Below are positions 8,797-18,501 of a stretch of DNA of 64,000 nucleotides, in pieces. The notes under the pieces were generated by a model. That model was not told the DNA's origin, made no database searches, and worked only from the letters and a program-made list of their open reading frames with translations. Position 1 is the stretch's first letter; each line of letters starts with the position of its first letter. The position numbers and the translations under genes were made by a program. The DNA is taken from positions 1 through 64,000 of the forward strand of contig DATHZQ010000093.1 in the NCBI GenBank assembly GCA_035458525.1, given 5' to 3'. The DNA is from DATHZQ01 sp035458525 (lineage in GTDB: Bacteria; Actinomycetota; Acidimicrobiia; Spongiisociales; UBA5794).

Positions 8797-10413
8797 TCAC
8801 TCGGACTCGAGCACCGCAAGGGCCCGGCGCAGAGCCTCTTTGGCTGCCTCGGCCTCTTCCGCGGCCAGCAACGCAGGGTCGATCGACAGGGAGAACGCCC
8901 CGGTGCTGGCGTGGATCGGCGAAGCGTCGCCGAGGTCGCCCATGTACCCGATCACCTCATATGTGCGCAGATCGTGTGCGATGCCCTTCACCTTCACATC
9001 GCCGATCGGGCGGCAGTAGATCTCGTCCTTGACGAGGGTATAGGTCTCGTGCGAGATCTGAATCTGGTCAGGAGCGGCGGTCGATTCGAGGCGTGACGCA
9101 GCGTTCACCGTACCGCCGACGATGGTGTAGTCGAGCCGCTCTTCGGAACCGAAGTTGCCGACCGTGCAGAATCCGGTGTTGATGCCCATGCGGACGTGGA
9201 GCGGCGCCGGGCCCACGACCTTTTCCCACTCCCGGCGGAGCTGGAAGATGCGATCCCGCATCCGCAGCGCCATCCCGACGCACTGCAGCGCGTCCTCCCT
9301 GCGTCCCAGTGTCTCGGGATCGCCGAAGAAGATCATGATGCCGTCGCCGATGAACTTGTCGATGGTGCCGCCACAGCCATCGGCGATGGCCGCCATCTCG
9401 CTGAGGTACGAGTTCAGCAACGCGCTCAGGGCTTCGGCCTCGAGCCGGTCGGTGAGCTCCGTGAAGCCTTGGATGTCGGAGAAGAACACCGTCAGCTCCT
9501 TTCGATACGACTCGACCTTGACGTCCGTCTTGCCGGAGAAGATCGAGTCGTACACCTGGCGCGACAAGTACTTCGCCAACTTGGCCGACAGCGCTTCCAG
9601 CTGCTCGTTCTTCTCGTTCAACGACTTGTTGGCAACGTGCAGCGCCTCCTCGGCTTGTTTCCGCTCGCTGATGTCGCGAATGATGCCGGCGAAGAAGCGG
9701 GCGCCGTCTTCATTCGTCCACGTCGCCAGCGACAGCTCGATGGGGAACTCCCGGCCGTCGCGATGGAGAGCGGCGAGTTCTGCCGTGTGCCCGATGACGT
9801 GGCGCTCCCCGCCACCCACAACTCGATGCACACCTGTCTCGTGGCCATCTCGGAATCGCTCCGGGATGATCACCGACAGGGGCTCCCCGAGCATCTCCTC
9901 CTCGGTCCAACCGAAGAGCGCGGTCGCATGTGGATTCCACAACACGACTCGAGCAGCATCATCGATCGAGATGATGGCGTCGTTGGCGGAAGACAGGATG
10001 GCGTCGAGGCGTCGCTCGGAGTGCGCCAGCGCCGTCGTCAGATCCACCCTCTCCGACACGTCGCGAATGATCCCGCTGAAAAAACGTTCCCCTTGGTCGG
10101 TCCACGTCGCCAGCGATAGCTCGATCGGAAACTCCGAGCCGTCCTTGCGCAGCCCGGCGACTTGCACCGTGTGGCCGACAATGCGGGTTTCCCCTGTGGC
10201 CACGACCCGGGCCAAACCCTCCTGGTGGGCGGCTCGAAATCGCTCGGGAACCAGCGCCGTGAGCGAGCGCCCGACGATCTCAGCTTCCGAGTAGCCGAAC
10301 ATCTCTGCGGCGGACGGGTTCCAGGTCGTCACGTCACCGGCGCCGTCGGCGGTGACGATGGCGTCGGACGCCGAGCGAATGATCGCCTCGAGTGTGGCGC
10401 TGTGGTAGTCCAT
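8797..10413 (-). CDS. Class III adenylate cyclase with two PAS domains
   Basis: 538-aa cytosolic signalling enzyme predicted to make cAMP. Two consecutive PAS domains (about 5-120 and 130-250) share nearly identical blocks such as EFPIELSLATWT and FF(S/A)GIIRD(V/I)SER, which suggests a recent duplication. A coiled coil (252-285) leads to the cyclase domain (about 300-480). Both metal aspartates are present (FFSDIQGF and FIGDG). The adenine-specifying Lys is in TIDKFIGD and its partner Thr in LDYTIVGG; the transition-state Asn and Arg are in VNAASRLE. This Lys/Thr set indicates a class IIIb adenylate rather than guanylate cyclase. The PAS ligand (light, redox or a small molecule) is unknown. 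Confidence 0.9.
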   Translation of the reverse strand: MDYHSATLEAIIRSASDAIVTADGAGDVTTWNPSAAEMFGYSEAEIVGRSLTALVPERFRAAHQEGLARVVATGETRIVGHTVQVAGLRKDGSEFPIELSLATWTDQGERFFSGIIRDVSERVDLTTALAHSERRLDAILSSANDAIISIDDAARVVLWNPHATALFGWTEEEMLGEPLSVIIPERFRDGHETGVHRVVGGGERHVIGHTAELAALHRDGREFPIELSLATWTNEDGARFFAGIIRDISERKQAEEALHVANKSLNEKNEQLEALSAKLAKYLSRQVYDSIFSGKTDVKVESYRKELTVFFSDIQGFTELTDRLEAEALSALLNSYLSEMAAIADGCGGTIDKFIGDGIMIFFGDPETLGRREDALQCVGMALRMRDRIFQLRREWEKVVGPAPLHVRMGINTGFCTVGNFGSEERLDYTIVGGTVNAASRLESTAAPDQIQISHETYTLVKDEIYCRPIGDVKVKGIAHDLRTYEVIGYMGDLGDASPIHASTGAFSLSIDPALLAAEEAEAAKEALRRALAVLESE

Positions 10414-10518
10414 GCCTCCCCTGCGGTGCCGCCAGACGGATCCTACGCGAGGACGCAGCAGCTGCCTGCAGCCCGCCCTCCGGCGGGGGGTCGCCGCAGG
10501 ACACCTAGTCTCGCCGCC

Positions 10519-11697
10519 ATGCCATCGTCTCGCCGCGGGTCGCGCTGGGCCGTCGTCGGCATCGTTGTGCTCGCAGCGATGGTGGCGCAGGGTTTCGGGC
10601 GATTCACGTACGCCCTGGTGCTACCGGCGGTGCAGGAAGATCTCGGCATCTCGTACACGCTTGCCGGTGCATTCGGCACCGCCAATCTGACTGCCTACCT
10701 CGTGGGCACGGCACTGGTTGCGATCACCGCCAGCCGGGTCCCTCTGGATCGAATGATGCGCATCGGAATCCTGGGCTCCGCTGCAGGCCTGATCGCAATG
10801 TGGTGGTCGCCAACGCTGGGCGTGCTCGCTGCCGCCATGGTGCTCACCGGCCTGTCGGGTGCCTGGGTGTGGATTCCGGCCCCCGGGGTGTCGGCTTCGT
10901 TGATCTCACCCGAGCGCCGCGGACTGGCCATCGGTCTCGTCGGCACCGGAATCGGCCTCGGCTTCGTCCTCGCAGGTTGGGCATCACGGTCCGTCGCAAG
11001 CGACTGGCGCACCCTGTACGGCACCGAAGCGGTGGTCGCCGTGATCACGGCCAGCCTCGTCTGGATCTTCCTACGCACCCACACTGAAGATCGCGCAGAC
11101 CGGCGCCCCTCGCTCGATGCGCTCAAAGCCGTACCGGGCTGGCGCCGACTGGTCGTGGCCTACGCCGCCTACGGCCTTGCGATGTCGCTGTTCGTGAACT
11201 TCCTCGTCGCTCGCCTCGAGGAAGATGCTGGATTCGGACCGGCGACCACGGCGTTCGTGTTCTCTGCGTTCGGCGTCGCCACGATCTTCGGTGGCCCCGT
11301 ATTCGGACCACTCTCCGACCGCATCGGGCGCAGCAGGGCCATGACGATCGGTTTCTCCGCCATGAGCGCGGCCGCGGTTCTGGCGCTGGTGGGGACCCAG
11401 CCGTGGCCGTCGGTTGCGGCCGTCATCTTCGGACTGGCGTTCGCCGGCGTGCCAACCTCGTTGGCCGCACAGATCAGCGATCACCTCACGACGCAGCAAT
11501 TCGGCGCCGCATTCGGCACGATCACGCTTGCGTTCGGAGCCGCGCAGATGCTCGGTCCCCAGATCGGCGGGTGGATCGGAGATCAGACTGGGAGCTTCAC
11601 ACTGGTATTCCTGCTGGCCGCCGGGATTGCCGTCATCGGCGCAACGGCAGCGCGCGGCGTGCCGGATCGCACGACGATGCGGTTAGCGTCGCCATGA
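10519..11697 (+). CDS. MFS transporter (YbfB/YjiJ-like)
   Basis: 392-aa major facilitator with about 12 hydrophobic segments. The N-terminal helix carries the block MVAQGFGRFTYALVLPAVQEDLG, typical of YbfB/YjiJ-type MFS proteins, and the interdomain region contains GPLSDRIGRSRAMTIG, the MFS loop motif. The ATG at 10519 follows a weak ribosome site; an upstream extension is antisense to the cyclase gene. It is divergent from the cyclase. Substrate cannot be told from the sequence. Confidence 0.82.
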   Translation: MPSSRRGSRWAVVGIVVLAAMVAQGFGRFTYALVLPAVQEDLGISYTLAGAFGTANLTAYLVGTALVAITASRVPLDRMMRIGILGSAAGLIAMWWSPTLGVLAAAMVLTGLSGAWVWIPAPGVSASLISPERRGLAIGLVGTGIGLGFVLAGWASRSVASDWRTLYGTEAVVAVITASLVWIFLRTHTEDRADRRPSLDALKAVPGWRRLVVAYAAYGLAMSLFVNFLVARLEEDAGFGPATTAFVFSAFGVATIFGGPVFGPLSDRIGRSRAMTIGFSAMSAAAVLALVGTQPWPSVAAVIFGLAFAGVPTSLAAQISDHLTTQQFGAAFGTITLAFGAAQMLGPQIGGWIGDQTGSFTLVFLLAAGIAVIGATAARGVPDRTTMRLASP

Positions 11698-11787
11698 CCA
11701 CGTCCACCGACCCAGTGGCCTTCGGCCCTGTGCACCAGGATCAGGAGGCGGCACGGTGCGGATTGACCCCTTGAAGGAAGGTACAAC

Positions 11788-12510
11788 ATGCTGCGAGATC
11801 TGACCGGTACGGTCACTGCGATCACTGGCGCCAGCGCCGGCATCGGTGCGGCCACGGCGCGAGCCCTTGTCGCCGAAGGCGGCGCAGTCGTCCTCGGCGC
11901 TCGCCGCGTCGAACGGCTGAACGATCTTGCGGGTGAGCTCGGGGATCGCGCAGCCGTCGTCGAGATGGACGTGCGCGATCCGGCCGATGCCGAGCAGCTC
12001 GTCGCAACCGCGATAGAGCGATTCGGCAAGCTCGATGCGCTCGTCGCCAACGCCGGGATCGGTGCTTACGGCGGCATCATGGACCTCACGAACGAGCAAC
12101 TCGCCACGATGATGGACACCAACATCGCGGGCACCGTGTGGCCCATTCGCGCCGCCGTCCCGAAGTTCCTCGACGCGGGCGAAGGCGACCTCATCATCGT
12201 GGCCTCGGTGGCCGGGCTGCGAGGCGCCGGCGATGAAGCCGTCTACGCAGCCACCAAGTTCGCCCAAGTCGGTCTGGCCGGCGGCCTCGACCGGGAGCTA
12301 CGCGAGAAGGGCATCCGGGTCAGCACCATCTGTCCGGGAGGCACCGCTACCGAGTTCGCCATGGGTGCGGGCCGCACTCCCGACATGCCGGGTCTGGCCG
12401 ACATGCTGCGACCGGACGATGTCGCGGCCGCCGTTGTGCTCGCCCTCCGCCAGCCGCGGTCGATGCGCACGCTCGTGTGGTCGATGCGCAGCATGCAGGA
12501 ATCTGACTGA
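11788..12510 (+). CDS. SDR-family oxidoreductase
   Basis: 240-aa short-chain dehydrogenase/reductase. The cofactor motif is TGASAGIG (residues 12-19), the structural motif is NAG (in LVANAGIG), and the active site has Ser (VASVAG) and YAATK. An Arg-Arg after the second strand (GARRVERL) favours NADP(H). The start has a good ribosome site (AAGGAAGG). The next epimerase gene begins 3 bases after its stop, so both are probably one operon. Substrate unknown. Confidence 0.9.
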   Translation: MLRDLTGTVTAITGASAGIGAATARALVAEGGAVVLGARRVERLNDLAGELGDRAAVVEMDVRDPADAEQLVATAIERFGKLDALVANAGIGAYGGIMDLTNEQLATMMDTNIAGTVWPIRAAVPKFLDAGEGDLIIVASVAGLRGAGDEAVYAATKFAQVGLAGGLDRELREKGIRVSTICPGGTATEFAMGAGRTPDMPGLADMLRPDDVAAAVVLALRQPRSMRTLVWSMRSMQESD

Positions 12511-12513
12511 GCC

Positions 12514-13350
12514 ATGCGCCGAATCGCTGTGACCGGCGGCTCGGGCAAGGCGGGCCGCGCCACTCTCGAGGGCCTGCACGCGGCGGGCTACGAGGTCGTC
12601 GACATCGATGTGGCCGCGTCGCCTCACCCTGACGCACCGACGCTGATCGCCGACCTCGCCGATGTTGGGCAAACACTGGAGGCGCTCGATGGCGCCGACG
12701 CCGTCGTGCACCTCGCCGCCGTGCCCGCACCGAACATCACCACCGATGCAGAGACGTTCCGCAACAACATCATGTCGACATACACGGTCTTCTCTGCGGC
12801 AGCCCGTTTGGGAATGAGGCGAGTCGTTTGGGCCTCATCCGAGACGCTCATCGGGCTGCCGTTCGACCGCGAGCCGCCACGATTTGCGCCGATCGATGAG
12901 TCCCACCCCCTGCTCCCTGAATCGCACTACGCCTTGTCCAAGCTGGCGGGCGAGGCGATCGCCGAACAGTTCGCCCGGTGGAGCGGGATCCCGTTCGTCG
13001 CACTGCGCATCTCGAACATCATGGAACCTCAGGACTACGAACGATTCCCGAGCTTCTGGGACGATCCCACCGTTCGCGCATGGAACCTCTGGGGTTACGT
13101 CGACGCCCGCGACGTAGCGCAGGCCTGCCGCCTCGGGCTCGAGTCAGAGATCAGCGGGGCAGCGACCTTCCTCGTCGCCGCAGCCGACACCTGCATGACG
13201 ACTCCGAGCCGCGAGCTGATGGCTGCGGTCTACCCGCAAACCCCGCTTCGCAGCGTGTCTGGGCACGACACGCTGCTCAGCATCGATAAGGCACGCGAGC
13301 TGCTCGGCTACGAACCCGCCTACTCGTGGCGGGACCACGTACCGGCGTAG
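12514..13350 (+). CDS. NAD-dependent epimerase/dehydratase family protein
   Basis: 278-aa extended SDR. The N-terminal cofactor motif TGGSGKAG and an acidic residue after strand two (VVDIDVA) point to NAD(H). The active site has Ser in WASSETLIG and YALSK. The family includes uronate dehydrogenases and sugar-nucleotide epimerases; the short length and lack of a nucleotide-sugar signature favour a dehydrogenase-like role, but this is inference. Co-transcribed with the SDR gene upstream. Confidence 0.85.
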   Translation: MRRIAVTGGSGKAGRATLEGLHAAGYEVVDIDVAASPHPDAPTLIADLADVGQTLEALDGADAVVHLAAVPAPNITTDAETFRNNIMSTYTVFSAAARLGMRRVVWASSETLIGLPFDREPPRFAPIDESHPLLPESHYALSKLAGEAIAEQFARWSGIPFVALRISNIMEPQDYERFPSFWDDPTVRAWNLWGYVDARDVAQACRLGLESEISGAATFLVAAADTCMTTPSRELMAAVYPQTPLRSVSGHDTLLSIDKARELLGYEPAYSWRDHVPA

Positions 13351-13377
13351 CCGAGCAACTCAGCGCCTCCGACCACG

Positions 13378-13545
13378 TCAGAGGTTGCGCCGGTGGAGCG
13401 CTTGGGGTGCGCGGCGTCGCTCGAGGCGAGCCACGGCAACCCCGATACCGATCATGACAAGACCTGCCAGGGTGAGCTCGACGCTGTCGCTCCCGGTTGC
13501 GGGGAGCTCGGGCCCGAAATCCGATGAGCCGACAAAGGCAAGCAT
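13378..13545 (-). pseudogene. C-terminal remnant of an LPXTG sortase substrate
   Basis: A 55-codon frame that reads as a complete cell-wall sorting signal: ELPATG, then a hydrophobic helix (LTLAGLVMIGIGVAVA) and an Arg-rich tail (RLERRR). There is no secretion signal or surface domain upstream; the frame is closed by TGA 10 codons before the ATG. It therefore looks like the surviving end of a surface protein, or an unusually small sortase substrate. No sortase gene is nearby. The 10-bp inverted repeat at its start may mark the break. Confidence 0.55.
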
Positions 13546-13584
13546 TTCCGAGCGCGGTCGATGAAGTTTGACTCAAATGCTTGC
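13538..13584. repeat. Perfect 10-bp inverted repeat with 27-base loop
   Basis: GCAAGCATTT at 13538-13547 is exactly repeated inverted as AAATGCTTGC at 13575-13584. It overlaps the start of the LPXTG fragment. It has no T-run, so it is not a convincing terminator. It could be an operator or a rearrangement scar. Confidence 0.5.
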
Positions 13585-13655
13585 GGCGCATCTGCCGTGA
13601 CAAACGCACCACGACCTCGGCCTTTATAGGTCGATCGCCCTAGTTGGCGACGTTC

Positions 13656-16600
13656 TCAGGCCAGCGCAACGGCCTGCAAGGCGCGGCGAATACGCTGCTC
13701 ACTCACGCGACCCCTGGTGCCGAGAGATTGTGCAAAAAGGCTGACCCGGAATTCTTGAATCATCCACGGAATGTCCGAGAGCTCTGGACTCGGCGGGAGC
13801 AGGTCGGCAAGCCGGTCGAACTCCTGCTCGAGGTCTTGGGCCGTCCGCATCTTCCCCCGGTCCCCATCGACGTCTCCGGGGAGCAGCTCGAGACGCCGCT
13901 CGATCGCACCGAGGTATCGATCAACGTCGCCCAGCCGGTCAACACCCACCGCCGCCACGAAACCCGGATACACGAGCTGGTCGATCTGCGACTCGAGGTC
14001 CTCGATGGCTGCGTCGTAGCGAGCGTCGACCAGTTGCTCCATCGCACCAATGGCGCGGCGCAAGGTTCCGAGAATGCGTAGCGAGGTCGCCGCAGCTCGA
14101 TCGACCGCATCGGCCAATTCGTTGCGTACCGCATCCCGCAAGGCCGTGAACGAAGGCCGGTCCCAAGCCAGACCTCCCGACGCAGCGATGACGCCGGCGA
14201 CGGCACTGCACAGCACGTCGTCGATCCATGCGTCCACGGTGTCATAGGGTCCGCTCCGAATGAGCAGCTTGGCTTCGTTGGTGAGATGAGGTCGAAGCAG
14301 CCGGTGCGGAGAGGGCATGGTGAGCAGCAACAGCCGGACCGTTCCGAGCAACATCTGATCGGCCTGCTCCTCGGGTGTGGCCAGCAGCTGGACCGCCACG
14401 CTGTCCCCGCGGTCGACGAGGGCCGGGTAGGCCTTGGCCCGATGGTCCCCGCTTCCGATCTCCACGGACCGTTGGAGCTGGTCGATGTCCCAGGACGTCA
14501 GACCAGATCGTTCGATTGGATGACCTGCATCGGCAACGGTCGATCGAATGCGGTCGGCCAGCGCCCGCCTGAGCTCACCGAGATCCGGACCTTCGGCAAG
14601 CAGCGTCCCGTCGTCGCTGCGGATGCGGAAGTGCGGCCGCAAATGTGCCGGCAGCGCCGCCAGATCGAGGGCGTCAGGCGGGATGGCGACACCGCTCATC
14701 GCCGTGAGCTCCCGTCGCACCACCTCCACCACGCTCCCTGCAGACGGGTCGACACGTTCGATCAACCGGTGGACGGTGTCGGGGATGGGAACGAACTGCT
14801 TGCGATACCGCTTCGGCAGGGACCTCACGAGGGCCTCGACGAGCTCATCGCGTACTCCCGGAACGTTCCAGTCGAACACTGAGGGCGTCAAGCGATGCAG
14901 CGTCCCGGCAGGGATTTCGATGGTCACACCGTCGGTGACACTTGCCGGGTCGTGTTCGTAGTCGAGCGGCAGGACGGCGTCGCCGAGCCGCCACGCCTCG
15001 GGAAACGCTGCGGGGTCCGCCGGCGGCGACGCCGGGTCGATGAGGTCGTCGAGCGACAGGTCGAGCAGGTTCGGCTCGGACATCTTGGTGTCCCGCCACC
15101 ACCGGTCGAAGTGTCGGGCTGTCGTGACGTCATCGGGGATCCGAGCATCGAACCACGCAACGAGTGCTTCGTTTCCGACCAGCACGTCGGAGCGCCGTTC
15201 ACGGGTCTCGATCGCCAGCACCTCCTCGAATCTGGCCTGATTGCGGGCGGCGAACTCGTGGTGCGTCTCCCACTCCCCCGCCACCAACGCATGCCGAATG
15301 AACATCTCTCGCGCCCCAGCCGGATCGAGACGGGCGTACTGCACCTGCCGGTCAGAGGCCAGCGGGATCCCGAACAAGGTCGCCGACTCTTTTGCGACGG
15401 CGGCTCCCTGCGCTTCGTCCCACCAAGGGTCGCTGTGGGTAGTACGGATGAGATGGGCGCCGCTCCGCTCGATCCACTCGACCGCAACGCTCGCAACCTC
15501 GCGGGCCCACAGCCGGTTGGTCTCCACGAGCACAGCCGCCATCACCCACTCCGGCGCACCCTTGAACAGCGCCGATCCCGGCGAGATGTGGAATCGTGAA
15601 CCGCGGGCTCCGCGATACTCGTAGCTCTCCGGGTCGCGCTTCCCCACATGGGAGAGCAACCCGGGCAGCAGCGCAGCGTGGATCACGTCCGGGGACGCCG
15701 GCTTGCGGTTGGTCCGCAGGCCGAGCTCCCTGCACGTCTCGCGCAGCTGGCGGTGAATGTCTTGCCACTCTCGCAACCGCTTGTAGTTGAGCAAGTCGTC
15801 GCGGCACATCCTCCTGAACTGCCCTGACGAGCGACTGCGGCGCTCCTCTGAGATGTACTCCCACAGACGGAGCCAGCCGAGGAAGTCGGAGGTCGGGTCT
15901 CGGAATCGGGCGTGGAGCTGCCTGGCACGATCCTCCTGGTCTTGAGGACGCTCCCTGGGGTCCTGAATCGACAAAGCCGCCGCGATCACCAGCACTTCAC
16001 GAAGGCAACCGTCATCAGCTGCAGAAAGGAGCATCCGACCGAGGCGGGGGTCGATGGGGAGCCGGGCAAGCTGGCGGCCGACTGGTGTGAGCCAGCGACG
16101 GGATCCTTCATGGGCCGGATCGATGGCCCCGAGCTCGTGCAGCAGGTTGACGCCGTCCCGCACGGTGCGTCGGTCCGGAGGATCAAGGAAGGGAAAAGAC
16201 TCGACGTTCCCAAGGCCCAGGGCCGCCATCTGGAGAATCACGGAGGCGAGGTTGGTGCGTTGGATCTCGGGCTCCGTGAACTCCGGACGAGATGCGAAGT
16301 CGTCCGCGGAGAAGAGGCGAATGCAGATGCCGGGCCCGAGGCGCCCGCAGCGGCCGGCTCGTTGATTGGCCGAGGCTTGCGATACGGGCTCGATCGGAAG
16401 TCGCTGCACCTTGGTCCGCCTGTTGAAGCGCGAGATCCGCGCCGTTCCCGCATCGATGACGTATCGAATGCCGGGGACGGTCAACGACGTCTCGGCAACG
16501 TTGGTCGCAACGACGATTCGCCGGCCCGTGTGCGGTTGGAAGATGCGATGCTGTTCAGTGGCCGACAGCCGACCGAACAGCGGCACGACCTCGGTGTGGC

Positions 16601-17537
16601 GAAGGCCGAGCTCGCCGATCGCATCCACCGCGTCTCGGATCTCGCGTTCGCCTGAGCAGAAGACGAGGATGTCACCCAGACCTTCCCCGACGAGCTCTGC
16701 GACCGCGTCGGTGATGCCCTGGGGCTGGTCACGCGGCTCGGAAGCCGCCGGGTCGTCGAGCGGCCGGTAGCGAATCTCGACCGGATAGGTGCGGCCGGAA
16801 ACCTCGATGACAGGCGCATCGCCGAAGTGCTCGGCGAACCGCGCCGTGTCGATCGTGGCCGACGTGATGATGACTTTGAGATCGGGCCGCTTCGGGAGCA
16901 GCGTCTTCACGTAGCCGAGCAGGAAATCGATGTTCAGGCTGCGCTCGTGGGCCTCGTCGAGGATGATGGTGTCGTAGCGGCTCAACGTTCGGTCGCTGTG
17001 GATCTCGTTGAGCAATATGCCGTCGGTCATCAGCTTGATCAGGGTCTGCTCTCCAACTTGGTCGGAGAAGCGAACGGTGTACCCCACGAGGCCGCCGACG
17101 GCGCTGCCGAGCTCTTCGGCAATCCGCTCCGCAATCGAGCGTGCGGCGATACGGCGCGGTTGGGTGTGACCGATGAAGCCGCTGATGCCTCGGCCCAGGT
17201 CGACGCAGAGCTTCGGCAGCTGGGTGCTCTTGCCCGAACCGGTCTCGCCCGCGACCACCACCACCTGGTTGTTGCGGATCCTGTCGAGCAGCTCGTCCCG
17301 GTGCGCGCTGATCGGGAGCTCATCCGGATAGGTGACCTGGCCCGGCATTGCGGCCCGGCGGAGTTGCACGCGCTGCTCGGCCTCGCCGATGTCGGCGGCG
17401 ATGGCCGCCATCAACTCGGCACGACGCCGCGGAGGATCGACCTTGTCGAGCGCAGTCAGCCTGCGACGAAGACGCCGCCGGTCGACGAGCATGAGGGCCG
17501 CGGTGCGGCGCTGAAGGCCTTTGACGTCGTCGGTCAC
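13656..17537 (-). CDS. hrpA: ATP-dependent RNA helicase HrpA
   Basis: 1293-aa DEAH-box helicase, the normal size of HrpA, which unwinds RNA and in E. coli resolves stalled ribosomes. N-terminal RecA domains start near residue 80: motif I GETGSGKST, motif II LDEAHERSLN, motif III SATID, and motif VI QRAGRCGR. These are followed by the winged-helix/ratchet region and the long HrpA-specific C-terminal domain. GTG at 17537 is preferred over an upstream TTG because the homology-like region begins there. It is flanked downstream by the LPXTG remnant. No frameshift is seen over its whole length, which argues that the local sequence is accurate. Confidence 0.92.
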   Translation of the reverse strand: MTDDVKGLQRRTAALMLVDRRRLRRRLTALDKVDPPRRRAELMAAIAADIGEAEQRVQLRRAAMPGQVTYPDELPISAHRDELLDRIRNNQVVVVAGETGSGKSTQLPKLCVDLGRGISGFIGHTQPRRIAARSIAERIAEELGSAVGGLVGYTVRFSDQVGEQTLIKLMTDGILLNEIHSDRTLSRYDTIILDEAHERSLNIDFLLGYVKTLLPKRPDLKVIITSATIDTARFAEHFGDAPVIEVSGRTYPVEIRYRPLDDPAASEPRDQPQGITDAVAELVGEGLGDILVFCSGEREIRDAVDAIGELGLRHTEVVPLFGRLSATEQHRIFQPHTGRRIVVATNVAETSLTVPGIRYVIDAGTARISRFNRRTKVQRLPIEPVSQASANQRAGRCGRLGPGICIRLFSADDFASRPEFTEPEIQRTNLASVILQMAALGLGNVESFPFLDPPDRRTVRDGVNLLHELGAIDPAHEGSRRWLTPVGRQLARLPIDPRLGRMLLSAADDGCLREVLVIAAALSIQDPRERPQDQEDRARQLHARFRDPTSDFLGWLRLWEYISEERRSRSSGQFRRMCRDDLLNYKRLREWQDIHRQLRETCRELGLRTNRKPASPDVIHAALLPGLLSHVGKRDPESYEYRGARGSRFHISPGSALFKGAPEWVMAAVLVETNRLWAREVASVAVEWIERSGAHLIRTTHSDPWWDEAQGAAVAKESATLFGIPLASDRQVQYARLDPAGAREMFIRHALVAGEWETHHEFAARNQARFEEVLAIETRERRSDVLVGNEALVAWFDARIPDDVTTARHFDRWWRDTKMSEPNLLDLSLDDLIDPASPPADPAAFPEAWRLGDAVLPLDYEHDPASVTDGVTIEIPAGTLHRLTPSVFDWNVPGVRDELVEALVRSLPKRYRKQFVPIPDTVHRLIERVDPSAGSVVEVVRRELTAMSGVAIPPDALDLAALPAHLRPHFRIRSDDGTLLAEGPDLGELRRALADRIRSTVADAGHPIERSGLTSWDIDQLQRSVEIGSGDHRAKAYPALVDRGDSVAVQLLATPEEQADQMLLGTVRLLLLTMPSPHRLLRPHLTNEAKLLIRSGPYDTVDAWIDDVLCSAVAGVIAASGGLAWDRPSFTALRDAVRNELADAVDRAAATSLRILGTLRRAIGAMEQLVDARYDAAIEDLESQIDQLVYPGFVAAVGVDRLGDVDRYLGAIERRLELLPGDVDGDRGKMRTAQDLEQEFDRLADLLPPSPELSDIPWMIQEFRVSLFAQSLGTRGRVSEQRIRRALQAVALA

Positions 17538-17565
17538 GACACAAGAGGCTATTCCAAGGTCCGGC

Positions 17566-17805
17566 TCAGGCAAACGCTTCGAACGCCGTGAGTGCCGCGA
17601 TCGCCACGAAGGCCCAGGCGAGAGATCGAACCAGTGTCCGTTCGGGCATCCGCCCGGCAGGGAGCGAACCGAGGCGTCCGCCGACCAGGCCGCAGGGAAC
17701 CGTGAAGGCCAGGATCGACAGGAGGTTCGCGAGGGGCAACCCTACGGGTTCCTCGCCACGCGTCTGACCCGGTGGAGCGGAGCCTGCCGAGCCAAGGCCT
17801 GTCAA
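17566..17805 (-). pseudogene. TauE/SafE-like permease C-terminal fragment
   Basis: A 79-codon frame whose last 55 residues resemble the end of sulfite-exporter TauE/SafE (TSUP) permeases: a hydrophobic helix, then GLVGGRLGSLPAGRMPERTL and a final helix. A complete TSUP protein has about 250 residues and 7-8 helices. Here only two helices remain, the start would be a TTG, and the frame closes with TGA at 17839-17841. It is therefore a probable truncated remnant between hrpA and the kinase gene. Confidence 0.45.
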
Positions 17806-17857
17806 GGGCCGCTTCTCGGCGTGGCGTCCGGGCGAGCCTCACGATGCGCTACTGGAT

Positions 17858-18397
17858 TCACCGACCGAGCCACTCGGCGATCTCGGCAACGGCCCCAGCC
17901 ACATCGGTGGCTCCGGTGTCGATGTGCAACCCGGAAAGCATGCTGTACGTCGGCTCCCGACGCACGAGCTGCCGGCGTTCGGCGATGGTCGTGCTGCGCC
18001 GATGGCTCCCCGCATCGCGACGTTGGGTCACCACGGCATCCGACGCCCGTAGCCACACACACCTGTGACCCATCAATGCAGCGACTGCCGAATCGGAATC
18101 GACAACGCTCGCGGCTGCAGCGATCACTGCGGGCGGCGATTCGCGCAGCGCATCGTGAAGGATCCGCGCCTCCAATTCGTGCAAGGTGGCCACGCCTTTC
18201 GCTGCCGCGATCGATCGGCCGTCCTCGCCGGTCAATTCGGTGAGCCGAACGTCGGAGTCGAGAAAGCAACAGCGCAACGCCTCGGCCAGGGCACGGCCGA
18301 TCGTCGTCTTCCCGACTCCCATGGCTCCGAGCAACACGACGTGCCGTTCCGGGGTGGTCGTTGATGGTTCTGCAAGCGCCGAGTGCATGACACGCAT
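17858..18397 (-). CDS. Shikimate kinase-like P-loop kinase
   Basis: 179-aa P-loop kinase. Walker A is GAMGVGKTTIG, followed by LDSDVRLTELTG, the position of the shikimate-binding Asp and Arg. The block KGVATLHELEARIL corresponds to the second substrate region, which in AroK is G-E-x-x-F-R-x-x-E. The usual FRxxE Arg is missing, so substrate may differ from shikimate (gluconate or another small alcohol). No other aro gene is nearby. Two ATG codons (18397 and 18388) are possible starts. Confidence 0.7.
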   Translation of the reverse strand: MRVMHSALAEPSTTTPERHVVLLGAMGVGKTTIGRALAEALRCCFLDSDVRLTELTGEDGRSIAAAKGVATLHELEARILHDALRESPPAVIAAAASVVDSDSAVAALMGHRCVWLRASDAVVTQRRDAGSHRRSTTIAERRQLVRREPTYSMLSGLHIDTGATDVAGAVAEIAEWLGR

Positions 18398-18501
18398 TGT
18401 GACCAACCGGCATCGTCATCGCCTCAACTCCGTCAACACCGCTGCCGGTTGAACAACGAGCGGCCCTACCCGGCCCACTGCCGGTTTGCGACACTGGAAA
18501 C

